A DNA stretch of 64,000 nucleotides from Dendrophyllia cribrosa (GCA_024195265.1 JAJLRJ010000005.1:43861587-43925586); one strand, 5' to 3'; positions 42,510 to 55,947 are shown, numbered from the stretch's first letter. The notes: a model not told the origin generated them from the letters alone. Program-made: numbers and translations.

Positions 42510-43270
42510 AAGGTCACTTGTTTGATTTCAGAAAAAAAAGTTTTAGTTTGATGTTCTTTTGGGTCGTCTCGTGTTTTTCTGCTTAGGAGGCTCTTGTTTA
42601 TATGAAAATAGAAACTTTTCTGTGGGAACATGTGACATAAAAAGAGGAAATTTTGTGCATAAGAATTCGTCAGAATTCGATAGGAATACAAGATGGATTA
42701 AAAATAAGTGTAGATTCTGTGTATTATCAGTAATACACAGAAATGGACCACCGGAAAGAGTTGCGCAATTACATCGGAAATATTTCGTTGCAGATTGCTG
42801 TCCAAAATGGTGTTGGCAAACATATAACAAACATTTTAATATGTTTCTTACGTTCTCTGTTTGGGAGTTTGGGACAGCAATTCTAATATCTACGAAATAA
42901 ATTGAAATAGCTAAATGGAATACATTTCATAATGACTGTAAAGAAAACATTACCTCGAACAATTAGCGTTAATAACCGGAGTTAGCTGACAAATTTGCTG
43001 AGTTTTTTGTTTTCAAGTGGGTTTCGAATGCACTTGGGGGGGGGGGAGGGGTGGTGGGTGAATTGGGTTGTGAAAAAAATAGCCTGCTATGGAGACGTTT
43101 TTTTAGACTGCGAGCAGTTTCTTTTATTTGGGTGCGACGCGAGATCGAGTGCGAAAGCCGCAATTTATCTGATTTAATTTACAGTCATGTCTTTGATTTC
43201 AGAAAAAAATGGTTTCAGTCCAATATTCTTTTGGGTCGTCTTCTCTTTTTCTGCGTAGGAGGCTATTAAG
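42510..43270. repeat. Duplicated segment with TTCTTTTGGGTCGTC
   Basis: 42513-42600 and 43182-43265 share TTTGATTTCAGAAAAAAA, TTCTTTTGGGTCGTCT and TTTTTCTGCGTAGGAGGCT in direct orientation, about 670 bp apart. The overlapping ORFs on both strands (to about 42900, and 43480) are not recognisable; a G run lies at 43037. Confidence 0.6.
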
Positions 43271-45139
43271 AGTAGCGCAACAATAGCATTTTTGAACTTT
43301 GGGAGGGAGGAGAATGATCTTAACGTGATGAGGGAATATGCGAGAATGCCAGTGGTTACCATAGTGAGGTGTAGTAGTCAGGGAAGTGGAAGGGGAAGGA
43401 TCGGCAGAGGGAGCAGCGAACGCGGGCAGGATGGACGAAAGGCTGTGATAGAATGTCTTCCACAAAGGACTTAACTGCATCTGTCAAATAAAGCGGCGCT
43501 TCTGTACAGCTACTGATCTCCGCATAAGGTTGGACTATAGAACGAGTAAGAATATCTGGATATTCGTCTTCTTTTTATACGCGGAGGACATTTTCTCTCT
43601 CAAAGGACATTTTCTCGCTCAAAAAAGTGGTGGGGCCGCGGCCCTACCAGCCCCTCCCCCTCCGCGGTCCCTGCATTGTCTTTTTGTTTGTCTTGTCAAT
43701 CAGTTCCCAAATAGTGCCAATATCTCTCTTGAAAAAAATCAACACGCTGAAATCGCTTATAAAACGCTTCTTAAAATGCTTGCATGATAAACTTTTGTTA
43801 ACTAAATCAGCAAAAATTATTACGTAAGTGTTCCAAAATAGAACAAAAGCCAAATCCATACTCTTGCATAATCAAACTGAATGTTCAGTGAGAGCACTTC
43901 CACCTACTACCTTACAATATTTGTCTGGGAAGAGATGTCTTCGCCATTCTTCCAACAGGATTTGGAAAGAGCTTGATCTTTCAACTTTTGTTCAAGGATA
44001 ATCGCATCGCAAAGAAAAGCTGTTTCTACGATAATTGCAGATTCTCTGCTCATCGAGTTAAGGACATTAAATTGTCTCATTCCTTGCTAAAGGAATGAAC
44101 ATAAGAATTTACTAGCATCCGTGAGATTTACAAAACAGCAACCATGCTGCAGATTATCTGTTGGATGCCAAATCAAATAACGCTAAATTACAAAACAACG
44201 GAGGTTTATCCAAGCTCCACTGAGACACGTACACTACTCGACTACAGAACTAACTAAGGAGCTAAACATTATTGCAATAATTCATGATTTCATTGCAGTG
44301 GAATTTTAGACTACGGCATTTTGAGACTCGGACCTAAGACGTCTATATCCTTACTGCTTCTGCAGTTCGTGACTTAACGTGCGTGCTTTATCGGCCAAGA
44401 CCAAACTCTTGGCACCCAAAAACCGACTAAATCCTTGTTTTTCGAAACCGGCTAAATAAGAAAACTCACGGAACTTTGGCTCCCATGCACTTAACATTTT
44501 TTTGGCAAAACCGACAAAACCAAGAAGGGTGGACTTGCAAATCGTTCGATAAAAAGGACGCAGTATTTACCGACATGGAAAGCGAAGCGAAGCGAAGTTG
44601 AAGGAATATGCGCGATGGGATCTTATTTCCAAGGAAATCTACAACGATTTTGATTGACAGCTGAAAACCACAACTACTTTGCCGCTGTCAGCGGTCAAAA
44701 ATGGGCGGCGTGAGCTTTTTAAAATTAATTTCACAGGTGTTTCTTCGCCTCTCTCCCAGTTTTCCCTCGCGCCGACCCTCTAGCGCCGTGAGCCGCTTTT
44801 CGCTGCTCTCCACAATCTAAACGCCTGGAACAGGCTACATGCAAGGCATAACCTCGATTGCATAAAAATATGGCTGCCACGTGACATCGGTGAATACCGT
44901 AATGTAACTTAATCAAAAATAGTACTTTCAAAAAAAATAATAAAACTACAAGAGTATTTTTCGTTAACTTAAGTCCCAGACAAGATTAACTAAAGCAGAA
45001 ATGACAGTAACAAATGTAAGGAAGTGCCAGTCCTAAATACCACAACATGAGTTGTGTGATGTTTAGGAATGGCACATCAAGACCTTAACGACTTTTAAAC
45101 AAACAGTGTTGCAGGAGTTGGAGTCCTGCATGTACTCAC
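43271..45139. other. No gene seen; MITE remnant near 44.8 kb
   Basis: No supportable exon. AACGCCTGGAACAGGCTA at 44819-44836 resembles the TAGCCTGTTC/AACAGGCTA termini of the small element at 57474-57534, so an old relative may end here. GAAGCGAAGCGAAGCGAAG at about 44582 is a short microsatellite. Confidence 0.4.
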
Positions 45140-45323
45140 CAGCATTTGAGGCGGCGACGACAAACTGATAACTGCTGGGTTTTCAACTAAAGTTAAAATA
45201 GACAAGGATGGACTGTTAGGGCTAGATACAGTAACTGTCGTAGAAATGGCACTAGAGTTGAGCGTAGAGCTCGCGCCACTGGACAGCGAAACATTTGATT
45301 GAATCATTTGCTGCAAAATCGAG
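45140..45323 (-). CDS. Ser/Thr-rich internal exon, unrecognised gene
   Basis: A 184-nt minus-strand exon between acceptor CAACTTTATTATAG and a strong donor CTG|GTGAGTAC. Phase 2 in, phase 0 out. It encodes SILQQMIQSNVSLSSGA, a long Ser/Thr/Pro-rich stretch (TTVTVSSPNSPSLSIL) and ENPAVISLSSPPQML. Such composition is usual in disordered regions of transcriptional regulators. It is on the same strand as the CBP-like fragment 7 kb downstream, but nothing in the peptide ties it to CBP. An alternative acceptor TTTTGCAG 13 nt in would also keep the frame. No partner exons were found. Confidence 0.45.
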
Positions 45324-45953
45324 CTATAATAAAGTTGTCTTATGTATGTTAGACTTTGAAACAATGATTATTTAAAAGCCTTAAGATTGGATTGATTGTG
45401 TCTAGTCTCGAGTGTAGTTCTGGGCTAACACTCCTGCCCAACACTCCCGCCATATTGTTTTCACCATCTTGGATTTTACCACTAACCATTACCAACGAGG
45501 TGCCAGGTTACATAGCACATGGGCTTCCGTGTACATGCAAACTTCAAGAAATGCTTTTTTTTTCTAGTAGTTCACCACGGATAGTGAAAAATTACATGTA
45601 TGCTCAATAAGGGACCTAATTATATCAGGGAATTAACAATGAGCATGACCTTAGAGGATTTTGTAAGCTTATCCAGCCTAACTATTATTCAAGGTTTTTA
45701 GTAACACAGATCCTACCAATATATTTCTTCACGTTTATGGAACAATCTACCAAACTATGTCAGGAGAGCCTCTTCCCTCAACATTTTTTAAATCTAATCT
45801 TAGCAAAGTAAACTTGACCACCGGGGTCAACTGTTGCTGCCCTATCTGTAAAGACTACATGTAGATATTACAATCATTTATTATAATTCGTAATAGTGTT
45901 AGTTTATCCTAAGATTTTTTATATATTAGATTTTTCATGTATAGTTAATATTA

Positions 45954-46166
45954 TTAGTCGCGTTCGAAGAAGGCAATTCTAATTTCGTGTTGGTTGCCCT
46001 GTGCCTTACATGCAGTAAAATTTGAGATTTTTTGGTGTCCAGTCTTCCAAATAGCCGCCCCTATTGCTTTTTTCAGGGGCTCATTTCCGCTGGAAGTTCC
46101 TTCGAACGTGTCTCCATAACCTCCGATTACTGCTAGTTTGTAATATGCACGTTCACGTTGAAACAA
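45954..46166 (-). other. Unrecognised 70-codon frame
   Basis: Reads RERAYYKLAVIGGYGDTFEG, SGNEPLKKAIGAAIWKTGHQ and ends KAQGNQHEIRIAFFERD. Composition is protein-like and it ends at a stop, so it could be a terminal exon or a transposon fragment. Its first third lies in a tandemly duplicated block; in the second copy (46842 on) the frame is cut off after EPLKK by an A run on this strand. Confidence 0.3.
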
Positions 46167-47563
46167 GTCTTTGACTCAACCGTGTTATGTGGATAAATAA
46201 ATTACTACTAAAATTACTACTTTGTACACATACATCAAGTACCTGAACAACAGACTGGAGCAAGTCAGTCTGTTAATAATTAATTCTAGGTTGAGCCAGG
46301 TAAAAATATTATTTTAGTACAAGAGCACTCTTATACACTTTCAATATTTATCTGGAAGAGTTTGTTCACCGAACTTAGTTGTTTAGTCAAAAATATAATT
46401 TCATTATTACCACCCCTTAATGACAAAACATTAAAATATTTTCATGTTTACATTATGTCTTCTGTAGCAGTTTATATTCAGGGGCGTAGCTACCTGTACG
46501 CATGTACGCACATGCGTACCTGAAAAAGTCGAAAAAAAAGAAAGATTTGGGACTTGAGGATGGGGGAAGAGGTAATGGGAGTGTTTGAAAACAGTGATTG
46601 TGCGTACCTCTGAAAAAGTCCTGGCTACGCCCCTGATATTATTCTTAATTCAGTTTCAATATTTTGAACTTCAATAATCAAAGTTAACTACAAACATGTA
46701 GGAAATCACTACAATAATTGCCTGTTTTAGGGCTGTGGTATGGCAATATAAATTTCTTAGACATGTGATGTACCATTAGCCATAGCCTCAGTTTCAGTGG
46801 TCTAAATAATAATAAAGAAGGGTTCCTGTTTTTTTTTTTTTCAGGGGCTCATTTCCGCCGGAAGTTCCTTTGAACGCGTCTCCATAATCTCCGATTACTG
46901 CTAGTTTGTAATATGCACGTTCACGTTGAAACGAGTCTTTGACTCAACCGTGTTATGTGGATAAATAAATTACTACTAAAATTACTACTTTGTACACATA
47001 CATCAAGTACCTGAACAACAGACTGGAGCAAGTCAGTCTGTTAATAATTAATTCTAGGTTGAGCCAGGTAAAAATATTATTTTAGTACAAGAGCACTCTT
47101 ATACACTTTCAATATTTATCTGGAAGAGTTTGTTCACCGAACTTAGTTGTTTAGTCAAAAATATAATTTCATTATTACCACCCCTTAATAACAAAACATT
47201 AAAATATTTTCATGTTTACATTATGTCTTCTGTAGCAGTTTATATTCAGGGGCGTAGCTACCTGTACGCATGTACGCACATGCGTACCTGAAAAAGTCGA
47301 AAAAAAAGAAAGATTTGGGACTTGAGGATGGGGGAAGAGGTAATGGGAGTGTTTGAAAACAGTGATTGTGCGTACCTCTGAAAAAGTCCTGGCTACACCC
47401 CTGATATTATTCTTAATTCAGTTTCAATATTTTGAACTTCAATAATCAAAGTTAACTACAAACATGTAGGAAATCACTACAATAATTGCCTGTTTTAGGG
47501 CTGTGGTATGGCAATATGAATTTCATAGCCTCAGTTTCAGTGGTCTAAATAATAATAAACAAG
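46067..47563. repeat. Tandem duplication, unit about 750 bp
   Basis: 46074-46820 and 46842-47563 are nearly identical in direct orientation, starting CAGGGGCTCATTTCCGC and ending GGTCTAAATAATAATAAA. The second copy lacks about 25 bp near 47520 (present at 46757-46781). Each unit contains a small inverted-repeat element with ends AGGGGCGTAGCTAC and GTAGCCCCT-like bases, and internal GTACGCACATGCGTACCTG. High identity suggests a recent event or assembly duplication. Confidence 0.9.
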
Positions 47564-47613
47564 AGGCTACACTTAGCCTATACTCATGCGCAAGAGACTC
47601 TAAGACGCGCGAT

Positions 47614-48650
47614 TGAAGTTACCAATTTTTCTGTGCTCGCTTTTAATATTTAATTTATTGATTCCGATCAAATCCACACTCGTCTATAACTTTCCAAGCT
47701 GTGAATTATTTCTGTTACATTTGAAAAGACTACTTAAAAAAATAGTAGTAGCAGTAGATGACATGCTGTAAAAAGAAATTTGATAATCAATATAAAGATT
47801 TAGTTTTCCTGTGTTACTTAATCGCATGCAACCAGTGTAAAATGGGTTATTCCAGAAAAAATCCCCCCCCCCCCCCCGACGGATGCAATATTTTTTTACC
47901 CCTCCCCCACCCGGATTTCCCGGCCAGGCCGACCAACCCTCGCAGCTTGATTTTTAACCCAGATACCCCCTCCTGCCCGGATGGCCATTAACTTTTTGTA
48001 GGCCCTAAATAAACAGGAAATCGCATTCAGGAGATCCGGGATTTTTTTACAGATTTTAAATCTTTGGTGAGAATTGCTATGAATTGGTCAAACATTTTGT
48101 AAATAAACGTTGCGTGACGCATTCACTAAAATCTTTCCGTGATTTTAAGACCAAATCGAAATGAAATGTTTCCATAACTTAAAGCTGGTTCTTTAAAAAA
48201 ATGCTTTGATTTTGCCATCTGTAATAAGTTTTTTCCAAGCTTCACAGTTTCTTCAAAGTGTTGTCGCAAATACACAATTTTGCTTTGTGCAAATTTTATG
48301 TCAAATGTAATTTGATATCAAGCTGTTTTTATAATCACTGAATCTAAAATATATTTTCTATAAAAGGTCAAAACTTTTGAATGAAACTCATATTTCCTTG
48401 AATGAAAATGTCTTTCCTTTGATTAAAAGAGTCAAACACCTTTCAGAATTCAGTGATTTTCTGCTTCTGGAAGTCTTGGCGATATATTGTATCCTAATTA
48501 CTGCGAGGAACCGGCTAGCGTCTGCGAAAATATAATAAACATCACAAAATAATTCAATTCAGCAACCTATTTTTATTATACTTTCTAAAATCGCCGACTT
48601 TTCCTGTGTAATAGAATGCCAATCTTATCCGGAAAAATGATTGGTATAAT
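47614..48650. repeat. Dispersed segment, copy 2 (paralogous to 23.46-25.12 kb)
   Basis: Collinear with 23464-25125 but without the 715-bp TTAA-flanked insertion; TATAATAAACATCACAAAAT runs straight into TTCAGCAACC here. Contains a C run at 47863. Confidence 0.8.
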
Positions 48651-49889
48651 AATGCTTTCCCTAATAAAAAAAAAAACAGTTCTGAATGGTCAAAGGTACA
48701 GAAATGAAATGCTGGCGGCGTTTGAATCATGAGTTCGGATAGCTCATGGTCTGCTAACAAACACTTCGATTCACAGCTCGATTTTTCACTAAAACCTTTT
48801 TCCAAACCACAAAAATACCTAAAATAATATTTGAAAACAATACTTGGCCACATTTGGTGAAAGCTGTGCTTGGTAAAGCAGTAAAAATAACGAGAAAGCT
48901 CCGTTTACCTTTTCCACGAATCCAAAGCGCGCACGTACAAACAGAACTGCCTTGACAATCGAGTAGTCTAATCCGAAGCTATCAGAACTGTCTCATCGTA
49001 CAGCAATCGGGTGAACTTGGCACAACTTCGCGCTTCGGAAAGTCGGACTTACTTACACAGGTGACAGCATAGTGGTTACTAGTAACCTAGTAACCACAAA
49101 AAGCAATAAAGTCAGTAAAAATCTACATTAATATGACACGCATTCCCTAATCCATAATCCACAGAAGTCCAGTCCCAAAGTCCAGATGTTTTATTAAATG
49201 TGATGGGCTGAAGTAACGACGCTGTTTTGCCGTGTGTTTCTATTGTTCTTTCTTGAAAAAAGTCTTGAAATTACTCACCACAGGCAGCGTGGACTGCTCC
49301 GATACAGACATTACAAAGAATCGGCAGTAAAACGGGAAATAAATTGCAAGTGCGAGAGATCGATGTTTGACATTTTTGCCTCGGAAGAACTCTGATTAAA
49401 AATAGCTCTTAGTTTTTTCAGAATCGCGACAAATTCGGCTTCAAGTTGTATGCTGTGTATAAAAGCAACGTTCACCTCTGTGGGAGAAATACAGGACTGA
49501 CTTTTACACCAACAAGACCAAATGACGGAAAATGTTTGTCATGCGCATGCGTATCAAACATTTGTTTTATACTTCAATGTACTATAAGAAAAGAAGCAAT
49601 TTAAATTTTAAAAATTTAAACAAGATAAGAAGACGTCCGACATGGAGAATTCAGTCATCGTACCTGCAAACCACGTTACTATTGAATGTTTTATAAATGA
49701 AGGCTGTACCACAATGAAGCCAGTCATTGTTGTGAAGATAATATATACCTGACGTGAACATTACTGATGTGAGTAGGGTTGTAGGAGACGCTGTCGTGAC
49801 ACTTCAGTAACGATGTTTTGCCGGAAGTGAGAGTAGCCGGAAGTCACTAAACCGGAAGTGTAAAAAGCAAAGCTGTGAACCGGAAATAC
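48651..49889. other. No gene seen
   Basis: AT-rich with scattered CpG-containing patches (48860-49060). The 99-codon minus-strand frame at 48554-48853 is unrecognised. No RNA gene or element boundary could be supported. Confidence 0.4.
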
Positions 49890-50000
49890 ACAATTTAAAA
49901 TATGCGTGAATAAATTTGCATGCAAAATCGTGACACAAATAAAAATAAAAAGAAAAATGAAGCCCATTTTATAACTCATGCCGCTACGCGCATGAGTAAC

Positions 50001-51260
50001 AAGGGTTCCTGTTTTTTTTTAATACATACCTTGGGAAACAATATTTGGTTGGTATTTTATTTCATTTTATTCTCCCCTTAAGAATAACATTGATGAGAGC
50101 TCAATATAATAATTTTCGTCTGTAACAACTACACTAGGCCAAATATATGGCTACTTTGTTTGGTACCAAGAAACTGGTGAGGGGTATTGTTAAGAATAGT
50201 TGGCAGTCATCAAGTACATAACTTAGTTGAGTTGTTTATGCCTTTGAAAAACTATTTGAAATATAAAGTTGATATTAAAAGAAAAATTTCCAATTAAAAG
50301 CACTTTTAAACATCTGAGGTTATATAAGTTTATTTTATAACAGCCAAACCAAACTGTAACAGTCAAACTCAGGAAACCATGAACACCTGACATATTTCAG
50401 GAATGTTGATTGTGTAGTGACCAACCACAACAAAGAACGGGAAGCACAAGCAAACCACAATTTAGTTACCACAATTGCTGCTTGTGGTTTAGTATTATCA
50501 TGCCACATGAATGGCTTTTTCCTTGCAACACAACAACATATTCCAGAAATATTTCTGGTGTTCACGGGTTTCTGAGTTTCACAGTAAATAAGAATAAATA
50601 TTGTTGTTGTTACCACCATTTGCTTTGTGTACTCTTGAACTGTTGTCATTCTATTCTTATCGACACTCAATCTAATGACAGTCTTGCCAGGGAAATTTAC
50701 ACACAATAAAATACCCTGCATACTCCTCTGAATACATCCTAATGACATCTATTTTGTACCTGAGTCCAGACTGAAAAGTCTTGTTGGTAATGGTCAGAAG
50801 TAAAAACCAAGATGGCAGAAACAAAACGCCAAACAGTTCTGTTTGTGTATAGCTGTTTGTCAAGAAGTTCCAGTTTTCCTCAGAAACCAATCAGTGAAAA
50901 CTTTCTTTTTTAATATCAGTGAAAACTGGAAAATAAGCATGCATAGGAAAATTCTTTCTTTGATTTTCCTTGGATATGCATGTTGAGCACAAACCAAGCA
51001 ATGTAGTTATGTGCTATGTAACCTGGTACCTTGTTGGTAATGATCAGCGGAAAAAAACCAAGATAGCGGAAGTCTTCGGCATGAGTCGTAGCCCAGAACT
51101 ACACTCAAGACTAGACACAGTTTTGCGGATATTGACGAAGTAGAGCTCTGGTTTTTTTTTAAGAAGTTCTGGTTTTCTTCAAAAATTATCAGTTAAAACA
51201 AAAAATTTATCGTACATTTGGGAAACGCTTTCTTTGGTCTTCTTTTGAGCTTCATGTAAT
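50001..51260. other. Repeat-like DNA without gene
   Basis: Parts near 51000-51115 (ATGTAACCTGGTACCTTG, CCCAGAACTACACTC) match 45400-45530 in inverse orientation, and TTGTTGGTAATGGTCAG near 50780 is related. The overlapping ORFs at 50335-50890 lack recognisable features. Confidence 0.45.
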
Positions 51261-51264
51261 TTAT

Positions 51265-51395
51265 CAAACATGAGACACAGTGTTTCATCAGATTTCCAAA
51301 CACTGCGAAGTGGGTTGAAAAACGAGGCGTAGCCGAGTTTTTTTAACACACTTCAAGGTGTTTGGAAATCTGATGAAATACTGTGTCGAATGTTT
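51265..51395. repeat. Hairpin element
   Basis: CACAGTGTTTCATCAGATTT plus CCAAACAC on the left are mirrored by GTGTTTGGAAATCTGATGAA on the right across about 55 bp containing CGAGGCGTAGCCGAG. Typical of a small foldback MITE. A partial third copy of the CAAATGATTTCCAAACAC phrase occurs at about 51462. Confidence 0.75.
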
Positions 51396-51724
51396 GATAT
51401 TACTTCTCAAACAAAATGATTTTAGAAGAAATTAATAAGGATGCAAAAATGAGGAGTGTTTCAAATGATTTCCAAACACTCATTAAAAATTAAATTCCTT
51501 TGTATTTTCATCATGAATTATTAATGAGTTTGAGAAGGTGAATTGAAAAATGATTACAGCAAGAAAAAAGCGATGGTACACATGTACGTTTTTGTTATTT
51601 ATCTTTATTTTTTTATAAAAAAATTGAGGGGTCCAGAAGGGGGGTCCACACTTTGTCTTCACCCCATGTTAAATTTGTAGGAAACGAGCCCAAGTTTTAC
51701 AGGGATATTCTATATTGTCTTTTA

Positions 51725-52345
51725 GTGAGTTAAAAGCACTTTATAGAAGTGCCTGTTATAAGGAGACAATCTTATACAATAATCAACAAAATGTTGATAG
51801 GAAGGAAACCGTTTGATAAAGCATCTTCAGTCTGGATAATGATGGCACCTTCCTGGAATTTGATAGCTTTCAAGACAAATACTTGGTGGCAAATACTAAT
51901 TTCTAACAGTATTGTTCACGTTGTTAGCTCTATCCCTAACTATATGTTGATTACAGTGAGAACAACAGAAGCCTCACAAAGAGAAATAATGCCTCCTTCC
52001 ATCTAGCAGACAATGTTAAATTAAGTCCTTATGTTTTGCTCTTGATGTTTCATTTATCCACTCAAAATCACTTACAGTAATTGATTACTGTTCTCTCTCA
52101 AGTGGCTAAGCAATTGGAAACAAACATTGCAATATCATGTCAACATGTCAAAAAATGCCAAATATTCAGTGCTGTCATAAAATTTTGAAGCAGCTGGTTA
52201 CACAAAGAAAGCAGGTAGCTATTCCTCAAAATAATTATCTTCCAACCTTCACATCATTTTTCAAACTATGAGTTGTTGGTATAATCTTCACTTAAATGTC
52301 AGCCAATAACTGGTTGCCACCTAGCTACTAATGACAGCCCTGGTA
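51725..52345. repeat. Dispersed 660-bp repeat, second copy
   Basis: Counterpart of 36240-36900 with small indels. It carries an empty version of the target occupied at 33582-34318. Confidence 0.85.
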
Positions 52346-52356
52346 GAAGTAAAAAT

Positions 52357-52600
52357 TCAATTTCTTTCATACTTTAAAGTTAGATAGGTTAAGGTAAAAA
52401 CAAAAATCACTACATACTTTTCTCGGCCAAATACCTTTTTTTCAAAAGAAAAATTCAAAAAACGAAATTCCATTAAAACTGCCATTTGAGGCGGAAAATT
52501 ATTGCACAACTTTGACAGTCTCGCTTGCAAAAACAAGTAACTATTTTGGACACCAAAATAGTCCACTAACAACATGGGGTGCTCTTACGTGGATATCAAC
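52357..52600 (-). repeat. Dispersed repeat (also at 32250-32366 and 54690-54860)
   Basis: Read on the minus strand: GCGAGACTGTCAAAGTTGTG, then AATTTTCCGCCTCAAATGGC, then TTTTTGGCCGAGAAAAG-type sequence. The same order is seen on the plus strand at 54690-54860 and, partly, at 32250-32366 just left of the TTAA-flanked element. Confidence 0.7.
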
Positions 52601-54689
52601 TGTCTACTGGTGTTCCAAAAATCATTTTCTTTCCTCTATCTCTGATTTAAACCTCTTACAATTTCATTGAAATTCACGTGTACCTCCACCTTAATGTTTA
52701 CGGATGGAATATCAAGCTGAAAAAAGTTGCATATGTCCTCAAGCATCTGTACAGAGAACTTTGCAAGCTTAGAGCAAGCAACTAATTCACATACATTATG
52801 CGTATCATACTGTGATTGGGGGTTGGATGGTCATTTCTTCCATGAGAATCTGAAGCCTTGGGTGTTTCAGTGTCTTCTGTATGATCATCAACAGTTTCGT
52901 CACTGGCCTGTTCTAGTTTTGTAGCAAATGACAGTCATTGCCTTGTTGAAAAGCGTTTTGCACTCTACAGTGTAGGTGTGACTTCCAACGTCAAGGTGAT
53001 GTTGGGATTTTCTTCTCAAGAATCTTTTTTTTTCTTCTCGAGAACTGGCGATAACTGTATTAAACTTATTAAATTCTTCATTTCCCAAATATTTTATCAT
53101 TTTCAACTTGAAAATCTGAGCAGTTTTCAAATTTAGCAACTTATGATATCATTCTGCTGCCGTCAAAAAATACTAATTGTAGGTTTACTTACATGTAGCT
53201 TTTAACACCAACACTGGATTAGTCAACTATTAGTCCCAAATGGTTCTGAAGTAAGGCGTGACATGAATCTGAAGTAATTCTGGGAGAAAGCTTCTCCCCC
53301 TCCCCCCTACTCCCTTTCCCTCCCCATCCATGGTATATATTATTGAGCAACGATTCATGAGTGCGGAAAATGGTCCCACAAACCACGGGTAACCCAAACT
53401 CCCAGTAAGATTAATGACAAGTAAAAAACACCCAGCTAAGTGCTTTTTTAAGGCTCCCTCTCGGGAAAAGAAAACATCAGTTGCGGTGTGTAACACTTGA
53501 CAAATGTTTACATTACTAGTTGCATTGTACAAATTGATATCTTTTGGGGTCGTGTGGCGGATATTAGACTGATTTTCTCTTTCTCGCATGTTTCATGAAG
53601 ATAGTCTAAACTACAGATGAAAAGGGAAAAAAAAGAAAAATACAAAAAAAGGACAGAAATAGCTACATATCACAGTGATCCTAATCATTTGCGTTTCACA
53701 CATTTCGTTTTTATAGTGCAACTGAATAAATATCTTCCTGGAGTAGAGCAAAAAAAATGAAGGCTAACAGAACCGAAAAGTCTATGTATTTTTTTCTCCG
53801 CTGCATGAGTGCAAGAGTTTTGGACAAAAGTTCTTTGTTTTCAAGCTATTTAGCCCTACCCCTACCCCACTAAAATGCCCAATGAACAGCATTGCATGAC
53901 CACACAAATAACCACTGTCACAATCACGGCCTCAAATGTCCCGACATGTTTGTACATTTAATGCTTCTCGAAGCAGTGATAAGATTTATCTGTCCCCTCA
54001 CTTCAAACCGAGGAACACTCGACAAAGGATACAGCCTTTAAATAAGATGCCATAATACTGAAATGTGTCAAAAGTTTAACAGAGATTTGCATGCGACCTC
54101 TTACACTGGCATTTCACGGCTGGCGTGCATTGGATGTTATTTACCAAGACTAAAATACAATGAATGAAGAAGGGATTTATACACTTAAATGGTCTCTGGA
54201 TCTGTCTTTTACCGCAAATGAGGTAAGGAAATTTCAAAGTTTTCCAAAGCACATTATTTAAATCTTGTAATAGGTTACATGTAAGACAACAGAAGCAGAA
54301 GTTAGAATATTTGTGAGATGATGTGATCCGCAAATTGATAGTTGACCCCTCATTAGGTCAAATAACTATAATTTTAACCAACTTTGAAATGCTCTTGCAT
54401 CGTTCTGAATCATTTGCCCAAAGAAATTTTTACGTCAATCTTGAGATCATCTTTATATAAATTAACCAACAGAAATTTAATCTGTGTGAAGGTTTACATG
54501 GGTGTAGCACATGGTGAAAAATTGTTTTGTTTACGAACTAATTTTAAAGAAGTAAAATGTATGTCTTAGAAATAAAATTATTTTGCACGCAAAGATTAAG
54601 AACAACATAATTCCACAAATCACTCGACTAAATATATAAAGATTGTAAAATACAATTTTCATGTTTTAAATGCCGTAGCGTTACTTGTT
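52601..54689. other. No gene seen
   Basis: AT-rich DNA. Frames at 52900-53139 and 53230-53589 on the minus strand have no recognisable domain or splice context. A CT-rich patch (CTCCCCCTCCCCCCTAC) is at about 53293. Confidence 0.45.
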
Positions 54690-54949
54690 TTTGCAAGAGA
54701 GACTGTCAAAGTTGTGCAATAATTTTTGTTCTCAAATGGCGATTTAAATGGAATTTCATTTCTGGAATTTTTCTTTTAAATAAAAAGATTTTTGGCCAAA
54801 AAAAGTATCCCATGATTTTCGTTATACGTTAACCTACCTAACTTTAAAATATGAAAGAAATCTAATTTTATCACTTGCCGCGATGTTTGATTTTTAAGTC
54901 AAATTTCCTGGGTATGCCCCCCGCCCACCAGGGCTAAACATTAGGGAGC

Positions 54950-55300
54950 TTTATAAGCCAGTGGCAGCAAGAACAGCACAAAACAATAGGTTTAATGAGC
55001 GAAAACAATGCCTCTGCACATGCGTTTACATTTTGATACATTTCTTTGTCGTTCCCAGCAAAACAACAATGTCAAATGGTCAAATTATAGGTTTTGTGGA
55101 GAACGTGAACACACAACGGCTAATTTTTCTTTCTCCATTTGAACTGAAAAGCCATCCCTTTAAATTCAGCTCCTGGGCAATCCAGTCACATTAGACAAAC
55201 TTAACAAATTGAAGCAACTGCAAAGTAGTTTAAAATAGCGCGAATCTTTTTTTCAAGTGACGTTTTCCTTGGCGTTGCCGTTATCGTTGCTTAAGCTCCC
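54950..55300. repeat. Dispersed repeat, second copy of 9690-10130
   Basis: Collinear with 9690-10130 (AGAACAGCACAAAACAA, GGAGAACGTGAACACACAAC, TTCAGCTCCTGGGCAATCC, CTTGGCGTTGCCGTTATCG). No coding evidence. Confidence 0.7.
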
Positions 55301-55947
55301 TAATGACACGACAGGTGCATCGAAACTTGCTGACTGTTTACAAACACAAAAAGTAAGTACTAGCATAGAAACTAATAAAAAGTGGAGATTGCTTCTTTGA
55401 AGAATGTCAGAGGTTTGCTTACAGCGGTTACCATCGACACACGACCCATCGCTCTTCATCCCCAAAGGTCAAACTTGAGTTTGGTGGACGTCAATCAAAG
55501 AAAAGCCGTTAACATTGTCTTTTCAAATTTCGACTGGATTCTGAACAATTTAACCAAAAAGAAATAGTAAACATTTTAAACGACCAATTTCAAAGTCAAT
55601 TACAGTTTTGAAGAGAAGATTTTATTCAATATGATATAAAAACTAGAGCTTGGTGCAGCCGCGGCTTCATGATTCATCATGCATCACTGAGTTGTAAATT
55701 TAATTATCATGTGCAGTAATTCCGGTGAATTTAAAAGTTTTATTCTAAAAATACTTACAGTTTCTACAAACAGCATGTTTTCTTTTTGTTTAAACTGGCT
55801 TGAAAATCGAGTTTGATTAAGTTTTACCTTCTCTCAGCGGGTAAAATTGTCGATTTTTAGCTTTGTTTGCTTGAAACCCTGTCGGAGTCTAAAATAATTT
55901 TAATGGCTTTTCTTTGATTGACGTCCACGAAAACACAACTTTAGTGA
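55301..55947. repeat. Inverted pair GACGTCAATCAAAGAAAAGCC
   Basis: GACGTCAATCAAAGAAAAGC at 55488 is mirrored by GCTTTTCTTTGATTGACGTC at about 55906, giving arms of about 25 bp around a roughly 400-bp AT-rich core. A weak foldback element; no gene. Confidence 0.5.

Noticed and set aside
45140..45323. Linking the Ser/Thr-rich exon to the CBP-like fragment as one gene
   Set aside because: Same strand and compatible composition, but no shared domain and the CBP-like fragment carries a nonsense codon; no sequence evidence joins them.
53230..53589. 119-codon minus-strand ORF
   Set aside because: Has an ATG, but no domain, no splice context and low-complexity Gly-rich end; length is within chance for this AT content.
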